Origin: Colwellia sp. 75C3
GTDB lineage: Bacteria > Pseudomonadota > Gammaproteobacteria > Enterobacterales > Alteromonadaceae
Length of the DNA stretch: 64,000 nucleotides
Assembly: GCF_002836255.1 (NCBI RefSeq)
Contig: NZ_PJAU01000031.1
Coordinates: 62,001-126,000 of the forward strand
Direction of reading: 5' to 3'
Part shown: piece after piece, positions 1 to 8,640 of the stretch
Numbering within the stretch: the stretch's first letter is position 1
How the letters are laid out: each line of letters begins with the position of its first letter
Program-made: the position numbers and the translations under genes
The notes under the pieces: model-generated
Seen by the model: only the letters and a program-made list of their open reading frames with translations
What the model was told of the DNA's origin: nothing
Database searches by the model: none

Positions 1-416
1 CTCAAATTGTTTTCAATGGCGTAAAAATAGCCGCTAAAAATACGGGTATAGATTATGGCCGCTCTGTTGCTGAAGTGTGTCGGGGCATTATTATCGTTAT
101 CACTGTTTCATTATCAATAACGCAACTTGATATTGATGTTTCTCTGCTGAATAACATCATGACTGTAATTATTGCTAGTGTTGGCTTAGCAGCCGCTATT
201 TCTTTAGGTATTGGTACTAAATCAATGGCACAAGAAATTGTCGCGGGGGTGTATTTACGAGAAATGTACCAAGTAGGCGACAACATTGAAGTAAAAGATA
301 TCAAAGGAATCTTAGCGTCTATTGGTAGCGTAGCCAGCAAAGTAATGGGTGAAGGTGAGTCGATAACTACTGTTCCTAATACCTTTTTATTAGCTAACAA
401 AGTTACTAAGCAATAA
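1..416 (+). CDS. Mechanosensitive ion channel (MscS-like), C-terminal part, cut by window edge
   Basis: The reading frame is open from base 3, so the N-terminus lies outside the window. About 137 residues are visible. They contain two hydrophobic segments (GIIIVITVSLSI and IMTVIIASVGLAAAISLGIG), a Gly/Ala-rich pore-like helix ending in GIGTKSMAQEIVAG, and a short beta-domain (YQVGDNIEVKDIKGILASIG) closing with VPNTFLLANKV. This pattern is that of the small-conductance mechanosensitive channels, inner-membrane proteins that release solutes on hypo-osmotic shock. The C-terminal domain is short, ending just after the beta-domain, as in the reduced 'conserved TM helix' subfamily. A sigma-factor gene follows after 15 bases. 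The family call is good; the subtype is uncertain. Confidence 0.75.
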   Translation, partial: QIVFNGVKIAAKNTGIDYGRSVAEVCRGIIIVITVSLSITQLDIDVSLLNNIMTVIIASVGLAAAISLGIGTKSMAQEIVAGVYLREMYQVGDNIEVKDIKGILASIGSVASKVMGEGESITTVPNTFLLANKVTKQ

Positions 417-431
417 CTCGGACTTTTTCGT

Positions 432-965
432 TTGACTACGCTTGATGAAAGGCAGCTTGTTGCGTTAGTGCAAGCCAACCTACCTTATGATACGCGTCTT
501 TTTCAGCAATTGATTACACCATACCTACCGACTTTAAAAGGGTATTGTGCAAAATTACTTAATAATCAATCTGATGCTGAAGATGTTGTACAGGAAACTA
601 TTATAAAGATACTCACCCACTTGAAAAACTTTAAGTGGGCAGTGTCTTTTAAAGCGTGGCTGTTTAAAATTGCGCATAACGAATGTATTAATAAAATAAG
701 AGACCGTCGTTGGGATACTCTAGAAAATAATGATGAATATTTAGAAAATATAATCGGGGCTGAAAGTACTCACCAAGATTTAGCTACGGCGCTATCAGCA
801 TTAATGGTCAATTTATCTTTTTCGGACCGTAACATTATGTTGTTACGTTATCGTACCGAGTTGGAATTTCAGGAAATTGCAGATATTTGTAATTTAAAGA
901 TATCAGCCGTAAAAATGCGTCATAAAAGGGTGGTAGAATTCTTAAAAGGTCAGTTAAGGGAGTAG
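432..965 (+). CDS. RNA polymerase sigma-70 family factor (ECF-like)
   Basis: A 177-residue protein with sigma region 2 around residues 20-85 (SDAEDVVQETIIKI, then FKAWLFKIAHNECINKIRD) and region 4 near 140-172 (LEFQEIADICNLKISAVKMRHKR, a helix-turn-helix). It would direct RNA polymerase to a specific promoter set. The start used is TTG at 432; no better ATG precedes region 2, but the true start is not certain. It follows the MscS-like gene by only 15 bases, so the two may be co-transcribed. No anti-sigma factor is visible downstream; the next gene is convergent. Its target promoters cannot be told from the sequence. Confidence 0.85.
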   Translation: MTTLDERQLVALVQANLPYDTRLFQQLITPYLPTLKGYCAKLLNNQSDAEDVVQETIIKILTHLKNFKWAVSFKAWLFKIAHNECINKIRDRRWDTLENNDEYLENIIGAESTHQDLATALSALMVNLSFSDRNIMLLRYRTELEFQEIADICNLKISAVKMRHKRVVEFLKGQLRE

Positions 966-1026
966 GTGCTTTTTGTCCGCGTAATTTAAATGCTTCACAG
1001 TTAATAGGTCTAATCACAACTGAGGC

Positions 1027-1062
1027 GGGCTTGTCTAAAGGTTATAACCTTTAGACAAGCCC
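1027..1062. terminator. Perfect 36-bp palindrome, probable bidirectional terminator
   Basis: Bases 1027-1062 are exactly self-complementary, running from GGGCTTGTC to GACAAGCCC with TTATAA at the centre. It sits between the convergent sigma-factor gene and the winged-helix regulator. No run of T follows on either strand, so it is an unusual terminator; a palindromic protein site is the alternative. Confidence 0.55.
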
Positions 1063-1085
1063 CTATGATGAATAATCGCTAACTT

Positions 1086-3350
1086 TTAATCTTTTAAATA
1101 TAGCTCAGCCACTTCTTTTTTAGCGCTAATACGAATGCTAAGTAGAATATCAACCTGATTAGTATCAGTTAAATAATCAACGTTAATCGGTGTGTTACCG
1201 AGAATTTTAAAGGTGTTCCCGTTAAGGTCGTAAGACCACAATTGAAATTGCTCATTAATACCATAAAGCACATTGTTTTTTGTTATGAAGCGTTGGTCGC
1301 TTCCTTGATGTTCTAGTGATTCAATCAGTTGGTCTTCAGCGGGACCGGGCTGCCAAAACCTATCCATTTGATCAGTGTAAATTAATCGACCATCTTCACT
1401 TTTGAGCGCCCAGTTTACTTTTTTATCTGTGATTACCCTAAATTCAGAATTATTAAGGTTGAACTCACCAAAGGTTAATATTCCTTTAATACGTGCAGTT
1501 ATCAAGGCGGTATTATCTTCACTGTTCCAATGGAAAAGTTGTTCAATACTATGGTCGAATGGAAAGGACTCTTCAGTTGAATCTTGCTTGGAATTTTGTG
1601 TTGAAGCTAGGGCCACTTGAGTGAGTACATTATTAGCATTGACTAGAATACTCTTACCATCAACGGCCCAATCATGACCATCAATACGACTATCTATCAA
1701 AAAATGTGTGAGCTGCAGTGGACTATTGCCATCGGTTATCCAAAGTTGATCCTCACCTGAACGGTCCGATTTAAAAGCGATTAAGTCCCCATTGGGCTGA
1801 TATTGTGCATCGTATTCTGCAATATTGGAGCGTGCGATGATCGAGTAATTCTCATCTTCTCTTGTGATAAATTGGTCCGCTTGCGTCTTTGTTATTCGTG
1901 ATAGGGAAATCGTAGCAATGTCACTATCCCAATTTCCCTTAATCACAAGCATTCTTTTACCATCAGGGTGAAATATTGGTGAGCCCATTGGTGCATCAAG
2001 GGGCAAACTAATATTGGTAATTTTACCTTGGTAAGATAGACCAAAGAGTTGTCGACCCGTGCTGAAAATAAGTTGTTCATTCATCGGTGTAAAGTTTGGA
2101 TAAAGAAATCTGAATTTAGCTATTTCGGGTGGATATTCAATCAGGTGACTAGATATGATCTCGCCATTTGGTTTGAGTGTTTCAATATAGTTCAGGCCAT
2201 CATTGTGGATACTGGTCAATGCGATAAGGTCGTCTTTGACTGAATAGTCATAGTCAATTAAATTGCCATCTTCGAGTGAGTATATCACCGTACTTTTGTT
2301 GTCCACTATCGAGTAGCTGGCTAACTTCCAACGATTTGATATTTTTTGCAATAAAGCGACGTTATTATTATTTAGCCAGGTAGGCTTACGTATTCTTGAG
2401 TTTTTACACGCCATTAATAAATTTGGAGATTGAGCGGTCTTAAGTGCTTGCTCAAAATCCAAGGTCATTAGTTTATAACACTGTTTCTGAGTGACTGGTT
2501 GGCTGCAATTTTCCGTTTTAATAAAGACCAGTTTTTTGCCATCTTTAGAAAAGCTAGGCGTACCATAGCGTGCCATGTTTTTGGTCAATTGGATTTCTTT
2601 TTGAGTTTTAGTGTGTTTTGCCCAGAGATTACTATCAACACAGAGTTTTTCTGAATAGCGGAGGAAAACAATGTATTCACCGTCAGGCGAATAGATACCG
2701 CCAAATTCTTTATTGTCAGTTGCCGTGACCGAACGTAATTCGCCAACGGACAGTTTAAAAGGTTGTGGCTGTATAAAGTATATAGTACTAATAATCGCCA
2801 AGATAATACTGGCGATGAGAGTGAGCCAGCTTAAAGCTGATTGAGGTTTATTTTCAGCATCACTGTCTCTAATACTGGTACTTTCAATACCAGAGCTTTC
2901 ACTACGGCTGCTTTCAATATGGGGACTTTCAATAGGGATATGCGGAAAGCTATTGTCTTGCGTTATTTTAGGCTCTATCTTATCGCTTTTTAATAAAAGT
3001 TCTTGTTCAAAGAGTAATTGGGCATCGATTTTATCCTGCCAGCGCACCTCGCATTCCAAACTATACCCTTGTTTGGTATGGGTCTTAATATAAGACTGGT
3101 ATTGACTGTCTTCACCCAATACTTTTCTCAGTTGGGCGATGCTTCTTTGTAATGTATTAGGCGTTACAACAGTGTCAGGCCACACTTTAGTAAACAATTC
3201 ATCGTAACTAACAACTTTCCCCTGATTTTCAGCAAGGTAGGTTAAAACCGCTAAAGCTTTAGGGGCAATTGTTTGTGACTGCTGTTTTTGTGTGACTTGA
3301 TTCCTAGATAAATCGACAAAAAAATCACCTACCCAATACTTTACCGCCAT
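1086..3350 (-). CDS. CadC-like membrane winged-helix regulator with periplasmic beta-propeller domain
   Basis: A 754-residue protein. Residues about 5-100 are an OmpR/CadC-type winged helix (IAPKALAVLTYLAENQGKVVSYDELF, then LRKVLGED and TKQGYSLE). A Ser/Glu-rich linker with short repeats (IESSRSESSGIES) follows. One membrane helix lies at about 172-194. The remaining 550 residues are periplasmic and carry TolB/PD40-type motifs (YSPDGEYIVFLR, FSKDGKKLVFIK, YQPNGDLIAFKSDRSGEDQLW, FHPDGKRMLVI). The family binds DNA from the membrane and senses a periplasmic signal without a phosphorelay. It is divergent from an esterase and three secreted propeller proteins, which are plausible targets (inference). 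The ligand is unknown. Confidence 0.85.
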   Translation of the reverse strand: MAVKYWVGDFFVDLSRNQVTQKQQSQTIAPKALAVLTYLAENQGKVVSYDELFTKVWPDTVVTPNTLQRSIAQLRKVLGEDSQYQSYIKTHTKQGYSLECEVRWQDKIDAQLLFEQELLLKSDKIEPKITQDNSFPHIPIESPHIESSRSESSGIESTSIRDSDAENKPQSALSWLTLIASIILAIISTIYFIQPQPFKLSVGELRSVTATDNKEFGGIYSPDGEYIVFLRYSEKLCVDSNLWAKHTKTQKEIQLTKNMARYGTPSFSKDGKKLVFIKTENCSQPVTQKQCYKLMTLDFEQALKTAQSPNLLMACKNSRIRKPTWLNNNNVALLQKISNRWKLASYSIVDNKSTVIYSLEDGNLIDYDYSVKDDLIALTSIHNDGLNYIETLKPNGEIISSHLIEYPPEIAKFRFLYPNFTPMNEQLIFSTGRQLFGLSYQGKITNISLPLDAPMGSPIFHPDGKRMLVIKGNWDSDIATISLSRITKTQADQFITREDENYSIIARSNIAEYDAQYQPNGDLIAFKSDRSGEDQLWITDGNSPLQLTHFLIDSRIDGHDWAVDGKSILVNANNVLTQVALASTQNSKQDSTEESFPFDHSIEQLFHWNSEDNTALITARIKGILTFGEFNLNNSEFRVITDKKVNWALKSEDGRLIYTDQMDRFWQPGPAEDQLIESLEHQGSDQRFITKNNVLYGINEQFQLWSYDLNGNTFKILGNTPINVDYLTDTNQVDILLSIRISAKKEVAELYLKD

Positions 3351-3607
3351 AAAACCTCTTACTAGAATGAAAGTTGTTACTCGAAATTGAGTATAAACAA
3401 GAAAATCATCTTAGCATAAATGCGGAAGGCAACTAAAGCTAACTTTATAACGGACTGATAATTAAAGGATAATCAAAAGTCAGTTTGAAATCAGCTAAAA
3501 ATCAGTAGTACGTCAGGTATTTTGGCTTTTATTGATATACAGTCAAAACATTCTTGATGTTCAAGAAATGCCTACATGCGGTTTAGCGTTTACCAGTGAG
3601 ATATTTA

Positions 3608-4477
3608 ATGACTATGAAAAATATTTTAATTTTAGTTTGTCTAACTTTATTGCCTTTCCTATCAGTTCAGGCGAACGAAACAAGTGATTTCACCTTATCG
3701 AGAATACAAGTATTACCGATTAAAGATACGCAGGCCGATAGACAGTATGAGCTTTATATTAAGTTACCTGAGGGATATTCAAAGAACAAAGATAAAATCT
3801 ATCCTGTCATTTATCTCACTGATGCACTCTGGCAAATCGAATTATTATCCGGTGCCACTGAATTTATGATGGAAGACGCTATTTTGGTTGGCATTTCCTG
3901 GCAGAAGGATATCAATGAAGCACTATTAAAAGAAAAAGGAGAGCACATAAGTCGAAGTAGAGATTATTCAATAAGTAAGTCAAGCAACCCAGAAATTCAG
4001 GCCAAATATCAACTCGGGCAGGCTAGTAATCATCTGACTTTTATTCGAAATGATGTGATTAAGACGATAGAAAAAAATTACCGAACTGACCCTGACAATC
4101 GTACTTATTTTGGTTTTTCCTCAGGAGGCAGGTTTGGCGCTTATATCTTAATGGCACAACCAGATACTTTTAAAAATTACATTCTCGGCAGTCCATCGCT
4201 TTGGCGAGATATCCCCTTACTTTTTTCTTTGGAAAATCCAGCATTAAAAAGCAAAACGTCGGCGATTAACCTTTTTATCTCATATGGCGAATTGGAGGAA
4301 AGATTGAGTCCTCATATTGAAGATTTTGTTACCAAGCTAAAAGCTAAAAAATATGAAGGGTTATCATCCATAAAACATGTAGTGATTGAATCATCTGGCC
4401 ACAGCGACTCATTTCCTATGCTGGGCGTCCGTAGTGTGAAATGGTTATCAAACTTGTCAAAAGAGGAGAATAAATAA
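3608..4477 (+). CDS. Secreted alpha/beta-hydrolase, putative esterase (PF00756-like)
   Basis: 289 residues from ATG 3608; an in-frame GTG at 3596 and an ATG at 3614 are other possible starts. The N-terminus (MKNILILVCLTLLPFLSVQA) is a signal peptide. The nucleophile elbow is GFSSGG near residue 178, the late histidine is in SSGHSDSF, and an acidic candidate lies in YGELEERL. This layout fits the esterase D/Fes/antigen 85-like family of hydrolases acting on ester bonds, here in the periplasm or outside; the substrate is unknown. The stop TAA overlaps the ATG of the next gene by one base, so it starts an operon with the propeller proteins. The winged-helix regulator upstream is divergent. Confidence 0.8.
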   Translation: MTMKNILILVCLTLLPFLSVQANETSDFTLSRIQVLPIKDTQADRQYELYIKLPEGYSKNKDKIYPVIYLTDALWQIELLSGATEFMMEDAILVGISWQKDINEALLKEKGEHISRSRDYSISKSSNPEIQAKYQLGQASNHLTFIRNDVIKTIEKNYRTDPDNRTYFGFSSGGRFGAYILMAQPDTFKNYILGSPSLWRDIPLLFSLENPALKSKTSAINLFISYGELEERLSPHIEDFVTKLKAKKYEGLSSIKHVVIESSGHSDSFPMLGVRSVKWLSNLSKEENK

Positions 4478-5340
4478 TGAACCGTATTGCACTTTTTATT
4501 GCTCTGCTGCTTTCTGTGTTAGCGATGAGTAGCAAAAGCCATAGCCAAGATAAATTTCCAGTTCTTGAAGGCCCTTACCTAGGCCAAAAACCACCAGGAT
4601 TAACGCCCAAAGCTTTTGCCCCCAGTGTACTTTCAATAGAACATCGTGACGGTAACGCTTTCTTCACACCTGATATGAAAGAATTTTATTTTACCAGAAG
4701 AAGTAAAGACGGAAAATGGTCGTTAGTTGTCTTTAAATCCGAAAACAATCGATGGCACGAGTCTATCGTGGGCCCCAGAGTGGGCCGCCCCATTCTTAGT
4801 CCAGATGGTAAAACAATGCATTTGGGCAAAAATTATATGGATCGAACCAAAGCAGGCTGGTCAGAGGTAAAAAGTTTGGGACCCATGTTCGATCGGGTAG
4901 ATTGGGGAATTATGCGTCTATCAGCATCCGCTAAGGGCACCTATGTTTTTGACGATGCAAGAAGCAACGATGTAATTCGTATATCAAGACTCAAGGACGG
5001 AAAACGTGAAGAACCCAAACTGCTCGGTAAGCATATTAACACTGGAAAATGGACTGCTCACCCTTTCATTTCACCAGATGAGTCGTATTTAATCTGGGAT
5101 AGTGAAAGAGTCGACGGATATGGTAAGTCTGACTTGTATATCAGTTTTCGTCAGCAAGACGGTTCATGGGGTACTGCTATTAATATGGGAAATAAAATAA
5201 ATACAAGCGGTGCAGAAAGAGGAGGTTACGTAACGCCAGACGGAAAATATTTTTTCTTTAACAGTCCTATAAGTAAAAGTAATTCAGGTATTCACTGGGT
5301 GGATGCACAGATTATTGAAACACTTAGAACAAAACAGTAA
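4477..5340 (+). CDS. Secreted PD40/TolB-like beta-propeller protein, paralogue 1 of 3
   Basis: 287 residues with a signal peptide (MNRIALFIALLLSVLAMSSKSHSQ). The mature part opens with FPVLEGPYLGQKPPG and contains WD40-like 'SPDG' blades: LSPDGKTMHLGK, ISPDESYLIWDSER and VTPDGKYFFFNS. Such domains bind ligands or proteins in the periplasm; no catalytic motif is seen. The start overlaps the esterase stop and is preceded by AAGAGGAG. The two following genes are clear paralogues; this first copy is the most divergent of the three, for example in the segment after PPG. Function is unknown. Confidence 0.75.
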   Translation: MNRIALFIALLLSVLAMSSKSHSQDKFPVLEGPYLGQKPPGLTPKAFAPSVLSIEHRDGNAFFTPDMKEFYFTRRSKDGKWSLVVFKSENNRWHESIVGPRVGRPILSPDGKTMHLGKNYMDRTKAGWSEVKSLGPMFDRVDWGIMRLSASAKGTYVFDDARSNDVIRISRLKDGKREEPKLLGKHINTGKWTAHPFISPDESYLIWDSERVDGYGKSDLYISFRQQDGSWGTAINMGNKINTSGAERGGYVTPDGKYFFFNSPISKSNSGIHWVDAQIIETLRTKQ

Positions 5341-5363
5341 GCCATTAACGGTATATCAAAATT

Positions 5364-5381
5364 AACTTTAACTTTAACTTT
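5364..5381 (+). repeat. Hexamer tandem repeat (AACTTT)x3
   Basis: Three exact AACTTT units lie about 17 bases upstream of the start of paralogue 2, next to a weak ribosome-binding site (AAGAA). It may be trivial AT-rich sequence; a change in unit number would alter leader spacing only upstream of the ribosome-binding site. Confidence 0.5.
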
Positions 5382-5397
5382 AAATAAGAAATAAATA

Positions 5398-6261
5398 ATG
5401 AAACGTAGTTATATTTTTATCACTCTTTTACTTTCAATTCTAACTATGGGAAGCAAAAGTTATAGTCAGGATGATTTTTCAATCTTGAAAGGCCCCTATA
5501 TGGGACAAAAACCACCAGGCATGGTAGCAGAGCCTTTTGCACCTGGCATCATCTCCAAAGAAGGCTGGCAGATTGGCGGCATGTTTGCACCCGGCATGAA
5601 AGAGTTTTACTTCACAACAAACCGAAAAAAAAATACGGTTATCGGTTTTCGTCAGCAAAACAATAGCTGGAAGAAGTACATTGAATTTCCACGAAGAGGT
5701 CAAATCGCTTTTTCGCCTGATGGTAAGCGCATGCATATGGCAAAAGGGTATAAAGACCGCATTGATGATGGTTGGTCAGAACGCAAAAGCCTTGGGCCTA
5801 TGTTTGACAGGAAAGATTGGCATATTATGCGATTGTCGGCTTCTGCAAAAGGCACTTATGTTTTTGACGAAGCGACTAAAGACGGTAATGGTGTTCTTCG
5901 TTATTCTCAACGAGTCGATGGCAAACGTGAAGCTCCGAAGCCTCTTAGCAAAGCGATAAACACAGGAAAGTGGAATGCCCATCCCTTTATCGCGCCAGAC
6001 GACAGCTACCTAATTTGGGATAGCGAAAGGGAAGAGGGTTATGGGGGCAATGATCTTTATATTAGTTACCGACAAAAAAATGGAGCATGGGGAGCTGCAA
6101 TCAATATGGGTGACAAGGTCAATTCCGATAAAGAGGACTTCGGTGCCAACGTCACACCTGATGGTAAGTACATATTCTTCAACAGAAACGTGGGTGATGG
6201 TAACACCGACATATTTTGGGTCGATACACAGGTTATAGAAAACCTTAGACCTAAGTCATAA
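5398..6261 (+). CDS. Secreted PD40/TolB-like beta-propeller protein, paralogue 2 of 3
   Basis: 287 residues, signal peptide MKRSYIFITLLLSILTMGSKSYSQ. Conserved opening FSILKGPYMGQKPPGMVAEP, then propeller motifs FSPDGKRMHMAKGYKDR, IAPDDSYLIWDSEREEGYG and VTPDGKYIFFNRN. Long stretches match paralogue 3 almost residue for residue (for example GWSERKSLGPMFDRKDW), so these two arose by a later duplication. It lies 57 bases after paralogue 1 and 55 before paralogue 3, in the same orientation. It lacks any enzyme motif I recognise. The regulator upstream carries the same propeller type, which suggests a shared ligand or direct contact (inference). Confidence 0.75.
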   Translation: MKRSYIFITLLLSILTMGSKSYSQDDFSILKGPYMGQKPPGMVAEPFAPGIISKEGWQIGGMFAPGMKEFYFTTNRKKNTVIGFRQQNNSWKKYIEFPRRGQIAFSPDGKRMHMAKGYKDRIDDGWSERKSLGPMFDRKDWHIMRLSASAKGTYVFDEATKDGNGVLRYSQRVDGKREAPKPLSKAINTGKWNAHPFIAPDDSYLIWDSEREEGYGGNDLYISYRQKNGAWGAAINMGDKVNSDKEDFGANVTPDGKYIFFNRNVGDGNTDIFWVDTQVIENLRPKS

Positions 6262-6316
6262 CCCTACAATAGAAATTTATAACAGCATCAAACTAACGTT
6301 AAATAAGGCACACACT

Positions 6317-7171
6317 ATGAAAAAGACTTTACCTGCAATAATTTTCCTCGCCTCTACTTTGATGATGAGTAGCATTAGCTATAGTCAGGATGACTTTCCC
6401 ATTTTGAAAGGCCCCTATATGGGACAAAATCCACCTGGCTTAGTAGCAGAACCCTTTGCACCGGGCATTATCTCTAAAGATGGCTGGCAACTTGAAGGTG
6501 TATTTCCCCCTGGCATGAAGGAATTTTACTTCACGTCAAACCGAAAAAAGGCCACCGTTACCGGCTTTCGCCTGCAAAACAATATCTGGCAGAAGTATAT
6601 TGAATTTCCGCGCACAGGTGAAGTTACCTTCTCACCTGACGGCAAGCGCATGCATATGGCTAAAGGTTATAAAGATCGTGTGGGTGACGGTTGGTCCGAA
6701 CGCAAAAGTCTTGGGCCGATGTTTGACCGAAAAGACTGGGGCATTATGCGCCTGTCAGCATCAGCCAAGGGAACCTATGTGTTTGATGACTATAAAAGCA
6801 ATGACAAAATCCGCATCTCTACGCTCAAGGATGGCATACGCCAAGTCCCGAAAGAGATGGGCCCTGTGGTCAACACTGGAAAATGGACAGCTCATCCCTT
6901 TATCGCGCCAGACGAAAGTTATCTAATTTGGGATAGTGAGCGAGAAGGCGGCTATGGTGATACGGATCTTTATATTAGTTTCAAGCAAAAAGATGGTTCA
7001 TGGGGACCAGCCATCAATATGGGTGACAAGGTTAATTCTGATAAAGCGGATTTCTATGCGAGTGTTACTCCTGACGGTAAGTACATACTTTTTAATAGAA
7101 ACTTTGGTGAAGGTAATATAGACATCTATTGGGTGGATGCACAGATTATTGAGACCCTTAGAACTAAATAA
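6317..7171 (+). CDS. Secreted PD40/TolB-like beta-propeller protein, paralogue 3 of 3
   Basis: 284 residues, signal peptide MKKTLPAIIFLASTLMMSSISYSQ. It shares with paralogue 2 the opening DDFPILKGPYMGQNPPG, the blades FSPDGKRMHMAKGYKDR and IAPDESYLIWDSEREGGYG, and the end VTPDGKYILFNRNFGEGN-DIYWVDAQIIE. The central part (DDYKSNDKIRISTLKDGIR) is instead closer to paralogue 1 (DDARSNDVIRISRLKDGKR), so gene conversion among the copies is possible. A serine hydrolase gene follows after 76 bases, with a small hairpin between. Confidence 0.75.
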   Translation: MKKTLPAIIFLASTLMMSSISYSQDDFPILKGPYMGQNPPGLVAEPFAPGIISKDGWQLEGVFPPGMKEFYFTSNRKKATVTGFRLQNNIWQKYIEFPRTGEVTFSPDGKRMHMAKGYKDRVGDGWSERKSLGPMFDRKDWGIMRLSASAKGTYVFDDYKSNDKIRISTLKDGIRQVPKEMGPVVNTGKWTAHPFIAPDESYLIWDSEREGGYGDTDLYISFKQKDGSWGPAINMGDKVNSDKADFYASVTPDGKYILFNRNFGEGNIDIYWVDAQIIETLRTK

Positions 7172-7196
7172 AATACGGGTAATAACTAATTTCAAA

Positions 7197-7215
7197 TGCA
7201 GGACAAATTCCTGCA
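7197..7215 (+). other. Intercistronic hairpin
   Basis: TGCAGGA at 7197-7203 pairs with TCCTGCA at 7209-7215 around a five-base loop. No T-run follows. It lies between paralogue 3 and the serine hydrolase and could stabilise a processed 3' end. Confidence 0.35.
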
Positions 7216-7247
7216 AATATAATTAATTTTAATTGAGAGGATGTCTA

Positions 7248-8444
7248 ATGGTCATCAATTTAAAACTTAAAAATTTAATAATTACGTTTCTAGTAATCAG
7301 TTTTAGCAACATTGCTGTTGCAAATGTAGAAGATAAGCATAGCGCTGGTGCAGAGGTTTCAGTCGCCGATGCCAAGTTAACATTTTGGGATATGGCGTTG
7401 CTAAAAAATGACTTTATTGATTCAAGTCCTGCCGATAGAAAAGATGATATTGCTGTCGGTGAGTTAGATGTTGATGGCGGTAATAAAGCCATCATTATTA
7501 ATATGGCGCAGGAAATTTCAGATAATAACAATGGAAAATTCGACAGTGTGCTTATTTCTCATAAAAATAAACTTATCTTTGAGTCGTATTACGGCAGAGG
7601 TCGTATCAATCTTCCTCACTTCCAATCCTCGGTAACCAAGTCTTACTTATCGATAGCCGTTGGGCGAGCAATTCAGTTGGGGTATCTGACTATGGCGGAT
7701 TTAAACAAACCGGTGGTCAGTTTTATTAAAGGTGTTGATCTTGAAAAAATTGCTGCTGGGGCGGAAAATATCACCCTTCATCAAGTAATGTCTATGCGTT
7801 CAGGCATTCGAGTCAGTGCTGAAAAACAAAAAATAATCATGGATAGTAGCACTAAAACCAAAGGGTCTAATGTCAGTCAGCAGTTTTTACAACACAGTGA
7901 CGCTATTTCACCCGAGTCGCAAACGTTTAAATATCAAGATGCAGATCCACGTATTACCATGCAAGTCCTTAATAGCGTTGTTCCTGGATCGGCCAAAGAT
8001 TTTATCAAGAATGAAGTGCTAGCAAAAATGAACATCACTGATTACGGCTGGAAGGAGGATGTTAATGGCTTACTTATACCAGAAAGTACTTCTCATTTTA
8101 CTTCTCGCGATATGCTCAAGTTGGGAACTTTGGTTTTAAACAAAGGAAAATGGCAGGGCGAGCAACTTATTTCAGCTGCCTTTTTATCTAAGGCGACCAG
8201 CAACATAACAAAACCTACGGAAGACTGGATATCTGAGAGCTTTTCATATGGTTACTTTTGGTATCAAACAGAGTTAATAGTCAAAGGGAAAAGTTATCAT
8301 GCAAAATTTGCTTGGGGTGGTGGTGAACAATATATTATAACATTTGAAGCGCTTGACTTAACTGTTGTATTTACCGCTCATGCTAGAGAAAATAATACCA
8401 TGCAGGTGATGGCAGAAAATATCCTGCCAGCTTTTATCCAATAA
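7248..8444 (+). CDS. Secreted serine hydrolase, beta-lactamase/class C family
   Basis: 398 residues from ATG 7248, which has GAGAGG seven bases upstream; an in-frame TTG at 7233 sits inside that ribosome-binding site and is unlikely. A signal peptide is followed by the SxxK motif SVTK in the context HFQSSVTKSYLSIAVG, giving the nucleophile and general base. The YxD/N-like element KYQDADPRI and the C-terminal FAWGGGEQYI (in place of KTG) fit class C-like hydrolases: esterases, peptidases or carboxypeptidases rather than a true beta-lactamase. It ends the gene run that begins with the esterase. The substrate is unknown; a role with the propeller proteins is only inferred from position. Confidence 0.8.
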   Translation: MVINLKLKNLIITFLVISFSNIAVANVEDKHSAGAEVSVADAKLTFWDMALLKNDFIDSSPADRKDDIAVGELDVDGGNKAIIINMAQEISDNNNGKFDSVLISHKNKLIFESYYGRGRINLPHFQSSVTKSYLSIAVGRAIQLGYLTMADLNKPVVSFIKGVDLEKIAAGAENITLHQVMSMRSGIRVSAEKQKIIMDSSTKTKGSNVSQQFLQHSDAISPESQTFKYQDADPRITMQVLNSVVPGSAKDFIKNEVLAKMNITDYGWKEDVNGLLIPESTSHFTSRDMLKLGTLVLNKGKWQGEQLISAAFLSKATSNITKPTEDWISESFSYGYFWYQTELIVKGKSYHAKFAWGGGEQYIITFEALDLTVVFTAHARENNTMQVMAENILPAFIQ

Positions 8445-8544
8445 GGTTATTTACATGGATGTTGTCGGTTTAATCGCTTGTTTAAGAAATACTAAACGCC
8501 ACTATAAAGCGCCTTAAATTGTCAAATGATTCTACGGATAAAAG

Positions 8545-8565
8545 AGCGCTGTTACTAACAGCGCT
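8545..8565. terminator. Hairpin between convergent genes
   Basis: AGCGCTGTT at 8545-8553 pairs with AACAGCGCT at 8557-8565 around ACT. It lies between the convergent serine hydrolase and the 199-residue unknown gene. There is no clear T-run, so termination is likely but unproven. Confidence 0.5.
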
Positions 8566-8640
8566 TCAGGCTATAAATAGAAAGTATCACTTTGGTTAGG
8601 CTCTGTTCTCTCCAGCGTTAATTTTTCGCTAGGTTAGGAC

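Noticed and set aside
53..478. 141-residue minus-strand frame over the MscS fragment
   Set aside because: It is the complement of a clear plus-strand gene and of the sigma-factor start, with no domain of its own.
7233..7247. TTG start extending the serine hydrolase by five residues
   Set aside because: It overlaps the ribosome-binding site GAGAGG that serves the ATG at 7248.
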